NCBI GenBank assembly: GCA_002437405.1
Contig: DJPO01000057.1
Span: 1 to 18,099, forward strand
Source of the DNA: Opitutia bacterium UBA6410
Lineage (GTDB): Bacteria; Verrucomicrobiota; Verrucomicrobiia; Opitutales; Intestinicryptomonadaceae
Length of the DNA stretch: 18,099 nt
Direction of reading: 5' to 3'
The position numbers were made by a program, and so were the translations under genes. Each line of letters starts with the position of its first letter. Positions within the stretch are counted from its first letter, which is position 1. The notes under the pieces were generated by a model. It made no database searches and had not been told where the DNA came from. It worked only from the letters and a program-made list of their open reading frames with translations. Positions 1 through 6,368 of this stretch are shown piece after piece.

Positions 1-45
1 GCTATTGAATTCCGAATTTTTCGGACACTCAATAGCCCCTTTTTT
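1..45 (+). terminator. Nested-hairpin rho-independent terminator
   Basis: The outer arms GCTATTGA (1-8) and TCAATAGC (29-36) pair perfectly. Inside them, TCCGAA (11-16) and TTCGGA (20-25) form a second stem with a TTT loop. Six T residues at 40-45 follow after CCC, which gives the orientation as plus strand. It probably ends a plus-strand gene lying left of the window and converging on hemC. The outer arm begins at base 1, so the stem may extend beyond the window. Confidence 0.7.
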
Positions 46-65
46 GTGGGCGGGAGTTTCCCTTT

Positions 66-923
66 TTAATAGTTAGCGCACTTGCGCGCCAGATTTTTCA
101 CAATGTCGAGCTTCTGCGCGAACTGCGCGCCACTCGGGAACTCGATTTTCTCGAAGCCGCAATCCTCGTGGAAAATCCTGAAAACATTTCCGTCGCAATT
201 CGCGGCATACGCGCTTTGGCAGCCGCCGCCAAGCTCGGTCAAAAACGCCCTTTCGAGCGCGAAAATTTCGTTCGTCGGCTCGTGAGTGAATTGGCGGAAA
301 TAGGAGGCGTCGCAGCTCCTGCACTGCAGCGCGATTATCCCCTGCGCAACTGCGGGAACGCAAACGTCGGGCTTTAGCGGGCGGAATTGCACCCCTTCGT
401 ACGAGTCGATTTTAAGGCGCACAAGCCCCGCCTGCGACAACACCGAAGCGTCGGCAGCCCCGCCCGCGAGCTTTTTAAGGCGCGTGTGCACGTTGCCCCG
501 AAACTCCGTCCATACCGCCTGCGGGAAGAGTTTTTTCAGCTGCGCGCGGCGGCGCGGGCTGCCCGTTGCAATCAAATTCGGCACCTGCACTCCATCGCGG
601 ATTACGAGCACGTCGGCGCACGCGTCGCGCGGCAGGCAGCCCGCAATTTCAAGCCCGTCGGGGCAGTCGGTCGGCAAATCCTTTGCGCTGTGGACGGCGA
701 TTTCCGCGTCGCCGCCGAGAAGCGCCTCCTCGATTTCCTTCGTAAAAAGTCCCTTGCCGCCGTATTTTTCGAGCGACCACGTCTGCTGTTTGTCGCCCGA
801 AGTCTTTATTTCGACGAACTCGAATTGCGCGTCGGCAATGCGGGCGGAAAGGTATTCCGCGACCATCTTGGCTTGCGCCAATGCGAGCGGACTCGAGCGA
901 GTCGCGAGTCTTATTTTTTTCAT
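66..923 (-). CDS. hemC: Hydroxymethylbilane synthase (porphobilinogen deaminase)
   Basis: This cytosolic enzyme condenses four porphobilinogen molecules into hydroxymethylbilane in tetrapyrrole (haem, sirohaem, cobamide) synthesis. The 285-residue product carries the family signatures in order: KGLFTKEIE at 57-65, AVHSAKDLP at 76-84 with the catalytic Asp82, TGSPRRRAQL at 120-129, RGNVHTRLKKL at 142-152, and VPAVAQG at 189-195. ELGGGCQ at 230-236 holds Cys235, the expected attachment point of the dipyrromethane cofactor. At 285 residues it is somewhat shorter than most family members (about 300-320), mainly in the C-terminal domain, but no key residue is missing. It starts 19 bp after the ilvC stop, with GGAG about 12 nt before ATG, so it is probably co-transcribed with ilvC. 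Identity is secure. Confidence 0.95.
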   Translation of the reverse strand: MKKIRLATRSSPLALAQAKMVAEYLSARIADAQFEFVEIKTSGDKQQTWSLEKYGGKGLFTKEIEEALLGGDAEIAVHSAKDLPTDCPDGLEIAGCLPRDACADVLVIRDGVQVPNLIATGSPRRRAQLKKLFPQAVWTEFRGNVHTRLKKLAGGAADASVLSQAGLVRLKIDSYEGVQFRPLKPDVCVPAVAQGIIALQCRSCDASYFRQFTHEPTNEIFALERAFLTELGGGCQSAYAANCDGNVFRIFHEDCGFEKIEFPSGAQFAQKLDIVKNLARKCANY

Positions 924-942
924 ACAACCGTGCTCCGAAAAA

Positions 943-2022
943 TTATTTTTTCAATTTGCGGACGGATTTTTCCGCGCCCGCGCCCGACATTTCGGACGAA
1001 TAGTGTGCCCGCGCCCCCTTGAGGTTCTGCTTTGCAACCCACGGCATCAGCGCGCGCAGACGCTGCCCGACTTTCTCAATCGGGTGCTTTTCGTCCTGCG
1101 CCAAAAGTTTTTTGCACTTTTTCATTCCGCTCTTGTGCTCGCCGACCCATTCCTTAACGAATCTACCCGACTGGATTTCCCGCAAAATGCGCTCCATTTC
1201 GCGGCGCGACGAACTGCCAACTACCCGCGAGCCGCGCGTGGCGTCGCCGTACCTCGCCGTCTCCGAAACGGAAAAACGCATTCCCGAAATCCCGCTCTGG
1301 TAGATTAGGTCGGCAATCGACTTCAATTCGTGGCAGCACTCGAAGTACGCGACTTCGGGGCGGTACCCCGCCTTGACGAGCGTCTCGAAGCCCGCCCGAA
1401 CGAGCGCGGCGAGCCCGCCGCCGATTACCGCCTGCTCGCCGAAAAGGTCGGTTTCCGCCTCCTCCTTGAACGTAGTTTCGACGACCGCCGCGCGGGTCGA
1501 GCCTATCGCGTCCGCCCACGCGAGCGCAAGCGCGCGAGCCTCCCGCCCGCCGCTGTGTACGCCGATAAAAGCGGGCACTCCCCGACCCTCCAAAAATTGC
1601 GAGCGCAGCGCACTCGCGGGAGCTTTCGGCGCGACCAAAATCACGTCGACCCCCTCGGGCGGCTTCACAAGCCCCCAATGAACCGAGAGTCCGTGCGCGA
1701 AAACGAGCGTTTTGTTTTTTTCGAGATTCGGCGCGATTTGCGTTTCAAAAAGTTCGCCTTGGCACATGTCGGGAACGGCAATCAAAATAACGTCCGAATT
1801 TTTTACGGCTTCGGCGATTGAAAAAACTTTGAAGCCGTCCTTTTTCGCGACGGCCGCCGATGCGCTGCCCTTGCGCAGACCTACGGAAACGCCGAACCCG
1901 CCGTCCTTCAGATTCAGGGCGTTGGCGCGACCGAGCGCACCGTAGCCGATTACCGCAATGGTCTTTTTTTTGAGGACGTTTTTGTTCGCGTCCTTCTCCT
2001 TGTAAACTTTAGCCGCCGCCAT
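943..2022 (-). CDS. ilvC: Ketol-acid reductoisomerase, divergent class I
   Basis: The family converts acetolactate or acetohydroxybutyrate to dihydroxy acids with NADPH and Mg2+ in valine, leucine and isoleucine synthesis. The 359-residue protein has an N-terminal Rossmann domain starting AVIGYG (23-28), a GLRKGS cofactor loop (48-53) and FAHG with His110. It keeps the Lys of APK (133). The metal and substrate residues of the knotted C-terminal domain are present: Asp192 and Glu196 (ETDLFGEQ), Glu228 and Glu232 (YFECCHE), and Ser253. It is odd in two normally invariant places: GYGALGRA replaces GYGSQGHA, and APKAPASALR replaces the usual APKGPGH-type segment. It also has a basic C-terminal tail of about 30 residues after the usual PW end. 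It heads a two-gene unit with hemC. The family assignment is sure; the exact substrate range is less so. Confidence 0.92.
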   Translation of the reverse strand: MAAAKVYKEKDANKNVLKKKTIAVIGYGALGRANALNLKDGGFGVSVGLRKGSASAAVAKKDGFKVFSIAEAVKNSDVILIAVPDMCQGELFETQIAPNLEKNKTLVFAHGLSVHWGLVKPPEGVDVILVAPKAPASALRSQFLEGRGVPAFIGVHSGGREARALALAWADAIGSTRAAVVETTFKEEAETDLFGEQAVIGGGLAALVRAGFETLVKAGYRPEVAYFECCHELKSIADLIYQSGISGMRFSVSETARYGDATRGSRVVGSSSRREMERILREIQSGRFVKEWVGEHKSGMKKCKKLLAQDEKHPIEKVGQRLRALMPWVAKQNLKGARAHYSSEMSGAGAEKSVRKLKK

Positions 2023-2043
2023 TTCTCTAAAAATTTTCGGAAA

Positions 2044-2071
2044 ATTATGCAGGCGGGCGGGTTCAACGCAA
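2044..2071 (-). promoter_or_regulatory. Possible ilvC promoter
   Basis: Read on the minus strand, TTGCGT (2071-2066) and CATAAT (2049-2044) are separated by 16 nt and lie about 22 nt before the ilvC ATG. The -10 matches the bacterial consensus well; the -35 matches only in part. This rests on pattern alone. Confidence 0.35.
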
Positions 2072-2083
2072 CTTTATAATGGA

Positions 2084-2118
2084 GGAGGTCGGAAACGATA
2101 AAACCGCTCCCGACCTCC
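2084..2118 (-). terminator. Hairpin between rubrerythrin gene and ilvC
   Basis: GGAGGTCGG (2084-2092) and CCGACCTCC (2110-2118) form a perfect 9-bp stem around a 17-nt loop. It lies downstream of the rubrerythrin gene and upstream of ilvC. On the minus strand the stem is followed by TCCATTATAAAG rather than a clean T-run. It could therefore be a weak terminator, or a leader structure if ilvC transcription starts further upstream. Confidence 0.4.
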
Positions 2119-2153
2119 CGATTTACCACTGGACTAAATTTTTTTATTCGCCC

Positions 2154-2194
2154 CCCGACCGCCGCGCGCCGCTACCCGCAGCGCGCGCGTCGGG
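2154..2194 (-). other. GC-rich hairpin just downstream of rubrerythrin gene
   Basis: CCCGAC (2154-2159) pairs with GTCGGG (2189-2194), and the GC-rich interior can pair further with a bulge. It begins about 10 bp past the rubrerythrin stop codon. No T-run follows on the minus strand, so it is better read as an mRNA 3'-end stabilising structure, or part of a factor-dependent termination region, than as an intrinsic terminator. Confidence 0.35.
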
Positions 2195-2203
2195 AAACCG
2201 CGA

Positions 2204-2758
2204 CTACTTGAAGTATCTGCCGAGCAAGCCCAAGAACGCCGAGCCGTGGCGCGCTTCGTCCTTGCACATTTCGTGGACGGTGTCGTGGATTGCGTCGTAG
2301 CCAAGCTGCTTTGCGCGCTTTGCCAAGGCGAGTTTGCCTTCGGTCGCGCCGCGTTCGGCTTCGACTCTCAGCTGGAGGTTCTTCTTGGTGTCTGCATAGA
2401 CGCATTCGCCCAGAAGTTCCGCGAACTTGGCAGCGTGTTCCGCCTCTTCAAAGGCGATTCTCTTGTAGGCTTCAGCGACTTCGGGATACCCTTCCCTGTC
2501 CGCCTGACGGCTCATCGCAAGGTACATTCCGACTTCCGTGCATTCGCCCGTGAAGTTCGCGCGCAGCCCTTCGACGACTTCCGCGTCGAGCCCTTCGGCT
2601 ACGCCGATTTTGTGTTCGTCCGCCCAACCCGCCGCGGGGGCGTCGTCCCTGACGACGAACTTGGATTTCGGAGCCTTGCACTGCGGGCAGAAATCGGGGA
2701 GATTATCCGCGTCTTCAAATACATATCCGCATACCGAGCATACTACTTTTTTTGCCAT
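2204..2758 (-). CDS. Rubrerythrin, rubredoxin-first ('reverse') type
   Basis: Rubrerythrins reduce hydrogen peroxide in the cytosol of anaerobes, taking electrons from NAD(P)H through rubredoxin-type partners. The 184-residue protein begins with a rubredoxin-like Fe(SCys)4 site, CSVC at 7-10 and CPQC at 24-27. A ferritin-like four-helix domain with a di-iron site follows; likely ligands are Glu72, Glu105 and His108 (EEAEH), Glu140, and Glu168 and His171 (DEARH). The iron-sulfur domain comes first, the reverse of classical rubrerythrin. The start at 2758 is chosen because AAGGAA lies about 10 nt upstream and the protein then begins directly at the rubredoxin fold. A longer in-frame reading exists but only copies the upstream gene in another frame. 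It lies 17 bp after the Rrf2-type regulator gene, probably in one operon with it. Confidence 0.93.
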   Translation of the reverse strand: MAKKVVCSVCGYVFEDADNLPDFCPQCKAPKSKFVVRDDAPAAGWADEHKIGVAEGLDAEVVEGLRANFTGECTEVGMYLAMSRQADREGYPEVAEAYKRIAFEEAEHAAKFAELLGECVYADTKKNLQLRVEAERGATEGKLALAKRAKQLGYDAIHDTVHEMCKDEARHGSAFLGLLGRYFK

Positions 2759-2775
2759 ATCGTTTGTTTCCTTTT

Positions 2776-3198
2776 TTAGTCTGTTATTTTTTGTTGTAGG
2801 TTTGAAATTTTCGTCTTCGAGAAATACGAGAGATAGAATTTGTTTACGTCCTTGAGCAGCGAGCCGAACAGGCAGTCTTTGCCGTTGCAGCGCGGGGTGT
2901 CGAACATGCAGACGCACGGTGCGCCCCCGCAACCCGCGGACTCCATTATCCGCATGAGCGGCAGCTTCGCCTGCTCCTTGGTGAAAAAGAACCCGCCGCC
3001 GCGACCGTGCGACACCGACACTATTCCCGCCTCGACCATTTTCCGCAGCACCTTGGAAAGGTGGTGGCGCGAGACCCCCGCAATTTCCGAAATCTCCGCC
3101 GCCGTGAGCGGCTCGTCCGCCCGAATTATCGCGCGGGCGGCGTGGAGAGCCAGCGATGCGCTTTCGGGAATGTTGAGAACTTTGTAGGAGGAAGTCAT
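2776..3198 (-). CDS. Rrf2-family transcriptional regulator with Cys cluster
   Basis: This is a 140-residue DNA-binding regulator of the Rrf2 family (relatives IscR, NsrR, RsrR, CymR). A winged helix-turn-helix covers about residues 12-75, with LTAAEISEIAGVSRHHLSKVL at its core followed by the wing GRGGGF (65-70). Residues 90-109 hold five cysteines (90, 95, 97, 104, 109), the part of the fold where IscR and NsrR bind an Fe-S cluster. A redox, NO or iron-sulfur signal is therefore plausible, but the spacing is not identical to either model, so the cluster type is inference. The rubrerythrin gene lies 17 bp downstream, suggesting control of peroxide defence. No Shine-Dalgarno sequence precedes the ATG, and a 28-bp palindrome ends only 9 nt before it. 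No other Met is available as a start near the N-terminus. Confidence 0.9.
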   Translation of the reverse strand: MTSSYKVLNIPESASLALHAARAIIRADEPLTAAEISEIAGVSRHHLSKVLRKMVEAGIVSVSHGRGGGFFFTKEQAKLPLMRIMESAGCGGAPCVCMFDTPRCNGKDCLFGSLLKDVNKFYLSYFSKTKISNLQQKITD

Positions 3199-3207
3199 TG
3201 CGTTTTT

Positions 3208-3235
3208 AATAGTATGATAGTACTACAATACTATT
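3208..3235. promoter_or_regulatory. 28-bp palindromic operator candidate upstream of the Rrf2 gene
   Basis: Outer arms AATAGTAT (3208-3215) and ATACTATT (3228-3235) and the inner palindrome TAGTACTA (3218-3225) share one centre at 3221.5. Twenty-four of 28 positions are symmetric; only the GA and CA steps between inner and outer parts break it. It sits 9 nt upstream of the regulator's start codon. Rrf2 proteins bind A/T-rich dyads of about this size as dimers and commonly repress their own operons, so autoregulation is the natural reading. Confidence 0.75.
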
Positions 3236-3419
3236 TTTATTTTGCGCGCAAGCTTTTTTTTGAAAAAATCGAAAAAATTTTTTCGGGGGCGCGAAAAATG
3301 AGGGATTTGGCGGACATTTTTTTCTTGGGATATTTTTTTCTTGGGATATGCGTGTATTACAGTCTTTTATTCGCGGACTAAGAGCGCGCAGCCGCCACAA
3401 CGCCGCGCGGCGGGCGGGA
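3236..3419. other. Intergenic segment with tandem 16-bp repeat and GC palindrome
   Basis: Between the Rrf2 operator and the permease gene no gene is visible. It holds the palindrome TTGCGCGCAA (3242-3251), two perfect head-to-tail copies of ATTTTTTTCTTGGGAT (3316-3331 and 3332-3347), and the 12-bp perfect palindrome CGCCGCGCGGCG (3401-3412) just past the permease stop codon. The last could help form a 3' hairpin of the permease mRNA but has no adjacent T-run on that strand. Confidence 0.5.
3316..3347. repeat. Perfect 16-bp tandem duplication
   Basis: The unit ATTTTTTTCTTGGGAT occurs twice without spacer or mismatch. It lies about 70 bp beyond the permease stop and about 80 bp upstream of the Rrf2 palindrome. 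Replication slippage at the T-runs is the simplest origin; a regulatory role is not shown. Confidence 0.85.
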
Positions 3420-4373
3420 TTACAACCCCGCGCACTTGCCGCAAAGATACGCCCAGAACGGCGCGAGCAGCACCGCCGCGACGAGAGTGCCCATCGTAAT
3501 CTGGACTGCCACCTGCGGGTGTCCGCCGAAGTGCTTTGCAACAACCGCCGAAGTAACGCCGCACGGCGCGAGCGATTGGAGCGCGACGACAACTTTCAAA
3601 GACGGGTCTACGGGCAGAACGTACGCGAGCGCAATGAAAATCGACGGCATAAAAACCGAGCGCAAAAATACCGCCCAGCCGACAATTTTGAAGCTGAAAT
3701 TGCGGAAGTCGAGAAGGTCGCACATAATCGTCCCGAACATAATCAAATTAAGCGGAATAGCCGCGCTGCCGAGCATTTTAAGCGAAGTCATCGCGAAGTC
3801 GGGAATATATTCCGCAAGCCCCGTCCAGACGAAAAACAGCGCGACGAAAACCGACAAAATCGGCCCCTTGAGCAGGATTTTCGGCGAAAACCGCCCCGCC
3901 GCCGAAATCAGCGTAAGCCCAACCGACCAGAACACGAGGTCGCACCCCACATTGTGCGTGAGCATAACCCCGAGCGTATCCGCGCCCCCGTCGGGAAAGA
4001 GAATCGCAACCAGCGCGAGCAGGAAAAACCCGTAGTTGTTGACACCCGTCGTCACCACGAACGTGCGCTGCCCCTCTCCCACGCGCAGCTTCAAAAAAAT
4101 CGACGCAATCCACGCTATCAAAAGGCACAAAAATATGCCGCCCGCCCCGAGCGAAATCGCCGTGAGCGAAAACTCCACACTGCGCAGCCGCTCGTTTCCG
4201 AGCATATTGTAGAAAATGAAACACGGCAACGAAACGTCTATCGCAAAGCGCATAAACGACTTGTCGCTCTGCGGCTCGAGCCACCCGATTTTGCGAACCG
4301 CCCAGCCCGCGAAAACCATCGCGTAAATCGGGATAATCGCCGTGATAATCGAAAAATTTAGACCTTCCTGCAT
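3420..4373 (-). CDS. AEC-family permease (auxin efflux carrier-like)
   Basis: This 317-residue integral membrane protein has about ten hydrophobic segments, at roughly 8-27, 42-58, 69-92, 105-128, 135-160, 172-190, 200-222, 228-250, 258-275 and 285-310. The family marks are the polar NNYGFFLLAL in the fourth segment and, near the C-terminus, LAPCGVTSAVVAKHFGG followed by a final segment ending in APFW. Known bacterial relatives export malate, malonate and other organic acids; the substrate here cannot be read from sequence. It follows nnr on the same strand after 52 bp, so it may be the last gene of the trkA-nnr operon or have its own promoter. The ATG is preceded by TTTTATTTAAAA with no Shine-Dalgarno motif. 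Confidence 0.85.
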   Translation of the reverse strand: MQEGLNFSIITAIIPIYAMVFAGWAVRKIGWLEPQSDKSFMRFAIDVSLPCFIFYNMLGNERLRSVEFSLTAISLGAGGIFLCLLIAWIASIFLKLRVGEGQRTFVVTTGVNNYGFFLLALVAILFPDGGADTLGVMLTHNVGCDLVFWSVGLTLISAAGRFSPKILLKGPILSVFVALFFVWTGLAEYIPDFAMTSLKMLGSAAIPLNLIMFGTIMCDLLDFRNFSFKIVGWAVFLRSVFMPSIFIALAYVLPVDPSLKVVVALQSLAPCGVTSAVVAKHFGGHPQVAVQITMGTLVAAVLLAPFWAYLCGKCAGL

Positions 4374-4425
4374 TTTTAAATAAAAGTGCCGAGTCTCGGA
4401 CGCGCCTCGGAAATCTCAAGCAAAA

Positions 4426-5964
4426 TCAGACGAGCGGGCGCGACAAAAATTTCGCGATGTCGCTCGTTGCAATCGCGGTTTCCGAAAGTTCGCGGGCGGC
4501 GGCAACGGCGGAGAGCCCGAGCCAGTCGGACGCGCAAAGCCCCGCCGAAAGCGGCTCACCGAATTTGCGGGACGCGAGAACCGAAACCGCAAGCCCCGCG
4601 AGCAAATCGCCGCTTCCCGCGCGGGAGAGCGCGGGCGAGCCGCACGTCGAATAGACGATTTTCTCCCCGTCGCACCCGCGCGTGGCGGCGGATTTCAGGA
4701 GAATCGAGCACCCGTATTTGCGGCACGCCTCGAGCAGCGAAGCGTCGGAGGCGTCGGGGGCGATTCGCAGGATTTCGCCCTCGTGCGGAGTCGCCAATGT
4801 GGGGGCGTTGCGCGATTTCAAAACGCCGAAAATTTGCGGTGAAATTGCGTCGGCGTCCAACACTGCGGGGACGTTCGGGAAATTCTTCAGAATCTGGGCG
4901 ACAAGCACGGAAGTTTCGGGATTGTCCGTAAGCCCGCTACCCGCCAAAAACGCCGTCGCGCGCGAAATGCGGCGGGCAATCAGCCCGTACGACTCGAGCG
5001 CAATCGAGCCGTCCTCCGTCTCGGGGCAGCCGACCCAGATTGCCGACGGCTCGGCTGCGGCAAATTGCGGCGCGAAAGTCTCGGGCACGAATGCCGTGAC
5101 AAGCCCAGCGCCGCCGCGCAAGGCAGCCCGCACGTTCGAGAGCGCAGCCCCCGCGTATGCCCGCGAGCCCGCCAAAACAAAGGCGTGCCCGTATGTGCGT
5201 TTGTCGGAGACCGCGGGGCGCAAAGCCATCAGCGGCTCGAAGATATTCGGGCGCAAAATGTATTTCCCGCAGGACGGAAGAGGAAGATTTTTTTCGTCGA
5301 AAAACCCGATGTCCACAAAGCGTATGCGCCCGCAAAACTTGCGGTTGAACGACTCGAAAACCGCCGTCTTGGCAATCCCCGTGCAATACGTCGCGTCCGC
5401 AACAAACGTCGGGCTTTCGGGCTGCGTTTCGCCCGCGCCCGCGGGAATGTCCACCGAAATTTTTATGTGCGCGCATATCGCGTTGGCGGCTTCAATCGCC
5501 GCCGCCAAGTCGGAGCGCGCGGGGGCGCGGAAAGTCATTCCGACAAGCCCCTCGATTAGCAGGTCGAATTTTCCGCCCCCGTTTTCTGTAAAAGACAAAA
5601 GGCTTTCGAGCGGCGCGACTTTTTCGATTTGCCCGCCGAAGTGTTTTTTTAGATTTTCGAGAACGGCTGCGGTTATTGGCTTTCGTTTTTGACTTTCCGC
5701 AACCGCCAAGCAGAGCCGAATATCTCCCCTTTTGCGCAGAATCTCCCGCGCCGCGACAAGCGCGTCCGCCCCGTTGTGTCCGCCGCCAGCGACGACGAGC
5801 ACCCGCGCGGATTCGGGCAGGCGGAACTCGCGCAGAAATTCGCGCGCGATTCCCGCGCCCGCCGCCGAAACTGCGTCGGCTTCGGAGACTTTTCCGTCCG
5901 AGAAAAATCCGTGTTCGAAATCCGCCGACTCGCGGCGCGTCAAAATCGGGGCAATGTATTTCAT
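4426..5964 (-). CDS. nnr: Bifunctional NAD(P)HX epimerase / ADP-dependent dehydratase
   Basis: This repair enzyme converts hydrated, inactive NADHX and NADPHX back to NADH and NADPH. It has 512 residues, the usual size of the fused YjeF_N plus carbohydrate-kinase-like protein. The N-terminal epimerase domain (about 1-230) has GGGHNGADAL at 60-69, LLIEGLVG at 135-142 and SVDIPAG at 170-176. The C-terminal dehydratase domain (about 240-512) has YGHAFVLAGS at 258-267, LDADAIS at 369-375, TPHEGE at 392-397 and AGSGDLLAG at 449-457, with the catalytic-type Asp453. The dehydratase half is well conserved. The epimerase half departs from the common NNGGDG motif and has Glu138 where an Asp is usual. 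Its ATG overlaps the acpS stop codon as ATGA, implying translational coupling. Confidence 0.92.
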   Translation of the reverse strand: MKYIAPILTRRESADFEHGFFSDGKVSEADAVSAAGAGIAREFLREFRLPESARVLVVAGGGHNGADALVAAREILRKRGDIRLCLAVAESQKRKPITAAVLENLKKHFGGQIEKVAPLESLLSFTENGGGKFDLLIEGLVGMTFRAPARSDLAAAIEAANAICAHIKISVDIPAGAGETQPESPTFVADATYCTGIAKTAVFESFNRKFCGRIRFVDIGFFDEKNLPLPSCGKYILRPNIFEPLMALRPAVSDKRTYGHAFVLAGSRAYAGAALSNVRAALRGGAGLVTAFVPETFAPQFAAAEPSAIWVGCPETEDGSIALESYGLIARRISRATAFLAGSGLTDNPETSVLVAQILKNFPNVPAVLDADAISPQIFGVLKSRNAPTLATPHEGEILRIAPDASDASLLEACRKYGCSILLKSAATRGCDGEKIVYSTCGSPALSRAGSGDLLAGLAVSVLASRKFGEPLSAGLCASDWLGLSAVAAARELSETAIATSDIAKFLSRPLV

Positions 5965-6368
5965 TTTACGGCAACCGCAATCGCCTGTGCGTAATCCTTT
6001 AAATGTGTAAGACTCACGAGAACTTTTTCACCGCCGATTGCGCGCAAAGCGTCCGTTGCGGCGGAGTCCAAAACCGCGCGCGGCGCGCCCGTTTCGGAAT
6101 TTTCGATACCGATGCTTTTGGGCGTAATCGCCCCACGAAAGCCCGTACCCAGCGCCTTGACGACCGCCTCCTTGGCGGCGAAGCGCGCGGCGAAGGCTTC
6201 GGCTTTATTCGCGCGGGGGGCGCAATAGGCGATTTCGGCGTCGGTAAAAGTCCGCGCCAAAAAGGTGTCGGGGTATTTTTCGAGCATCGAGCGAATCCGC
6301 GCGACATCCGTCAAATCCACGCCCACGCCCACGACGTTCCCGTCGAAAAGCTGCCGGTTATCGTCCAT
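5961..6368 (-). CDS. acpS: Holo-[acyl-carrier-protein] synthase
   Basis: AcpS transfers the 4'-phosphopantetheine arm of coenzyme A to a serine of acyl carrier protein, activating it for fatty acid synthesis. The 135-residue product matches the small AcpS class. It has GVGVDLTDVARI (14-25) with the Mg2+-binding Asp18, the signature FAAKEAVVKALGTG (63-76) with Glu67, and VSLTH (118-122) near the end. The start at 6368 overlaps the end of pdxJ by 11 nt, and the stop overlaps the nnr start by 4 nt. The first 11 residues precede the usual family start, so a slightly later start is possible, although no Met is available there. Neighbouring pdxJ is a common arrangement in bacteria. Confidence 0.95.
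   Translation of the reverse strand: MDDNRQLFDGNVVGVGVDLTDVARIRSMLEKYPDTFLARTFTDAEIAYCAPRANKAEAFAARFAAKEAVVKALGTGFRGAITPKSIGIENSETGAPRAVLDSAATDALRAIGGEKVLVSLTHLKDYAQAIAVAVK

Noticed and set aside
50..67. Second small terminator GGGA-GTT-TCCC followed by five T residues
   Set aside because: The stem has only four pairs and overlaps the hemC stop codon; the nested hairpin at 1-45 explains plus-strand termination better.
2759..2932. N-terminal extension of rubrerythrin to a start at 2932
   Set aside because: The extra 58 residues only re-read the 3' part of the Rrf2 gene in another frame; the start at 2758 has a good ribosome site and a normal rubredoxin N-terminus.
3348..4361. 337-codon plus-strand frame opposite the AEC permease
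   Set aside because: Its product is very rich in Arg, Asn and Glu, typical of the mirror of a hydrophobic membrane protein gene.
4682..5692. 336-codon plus-strand frame opposite nnr
   Set aside because: It is a shadow of the well-supported nnr gene with no family features.
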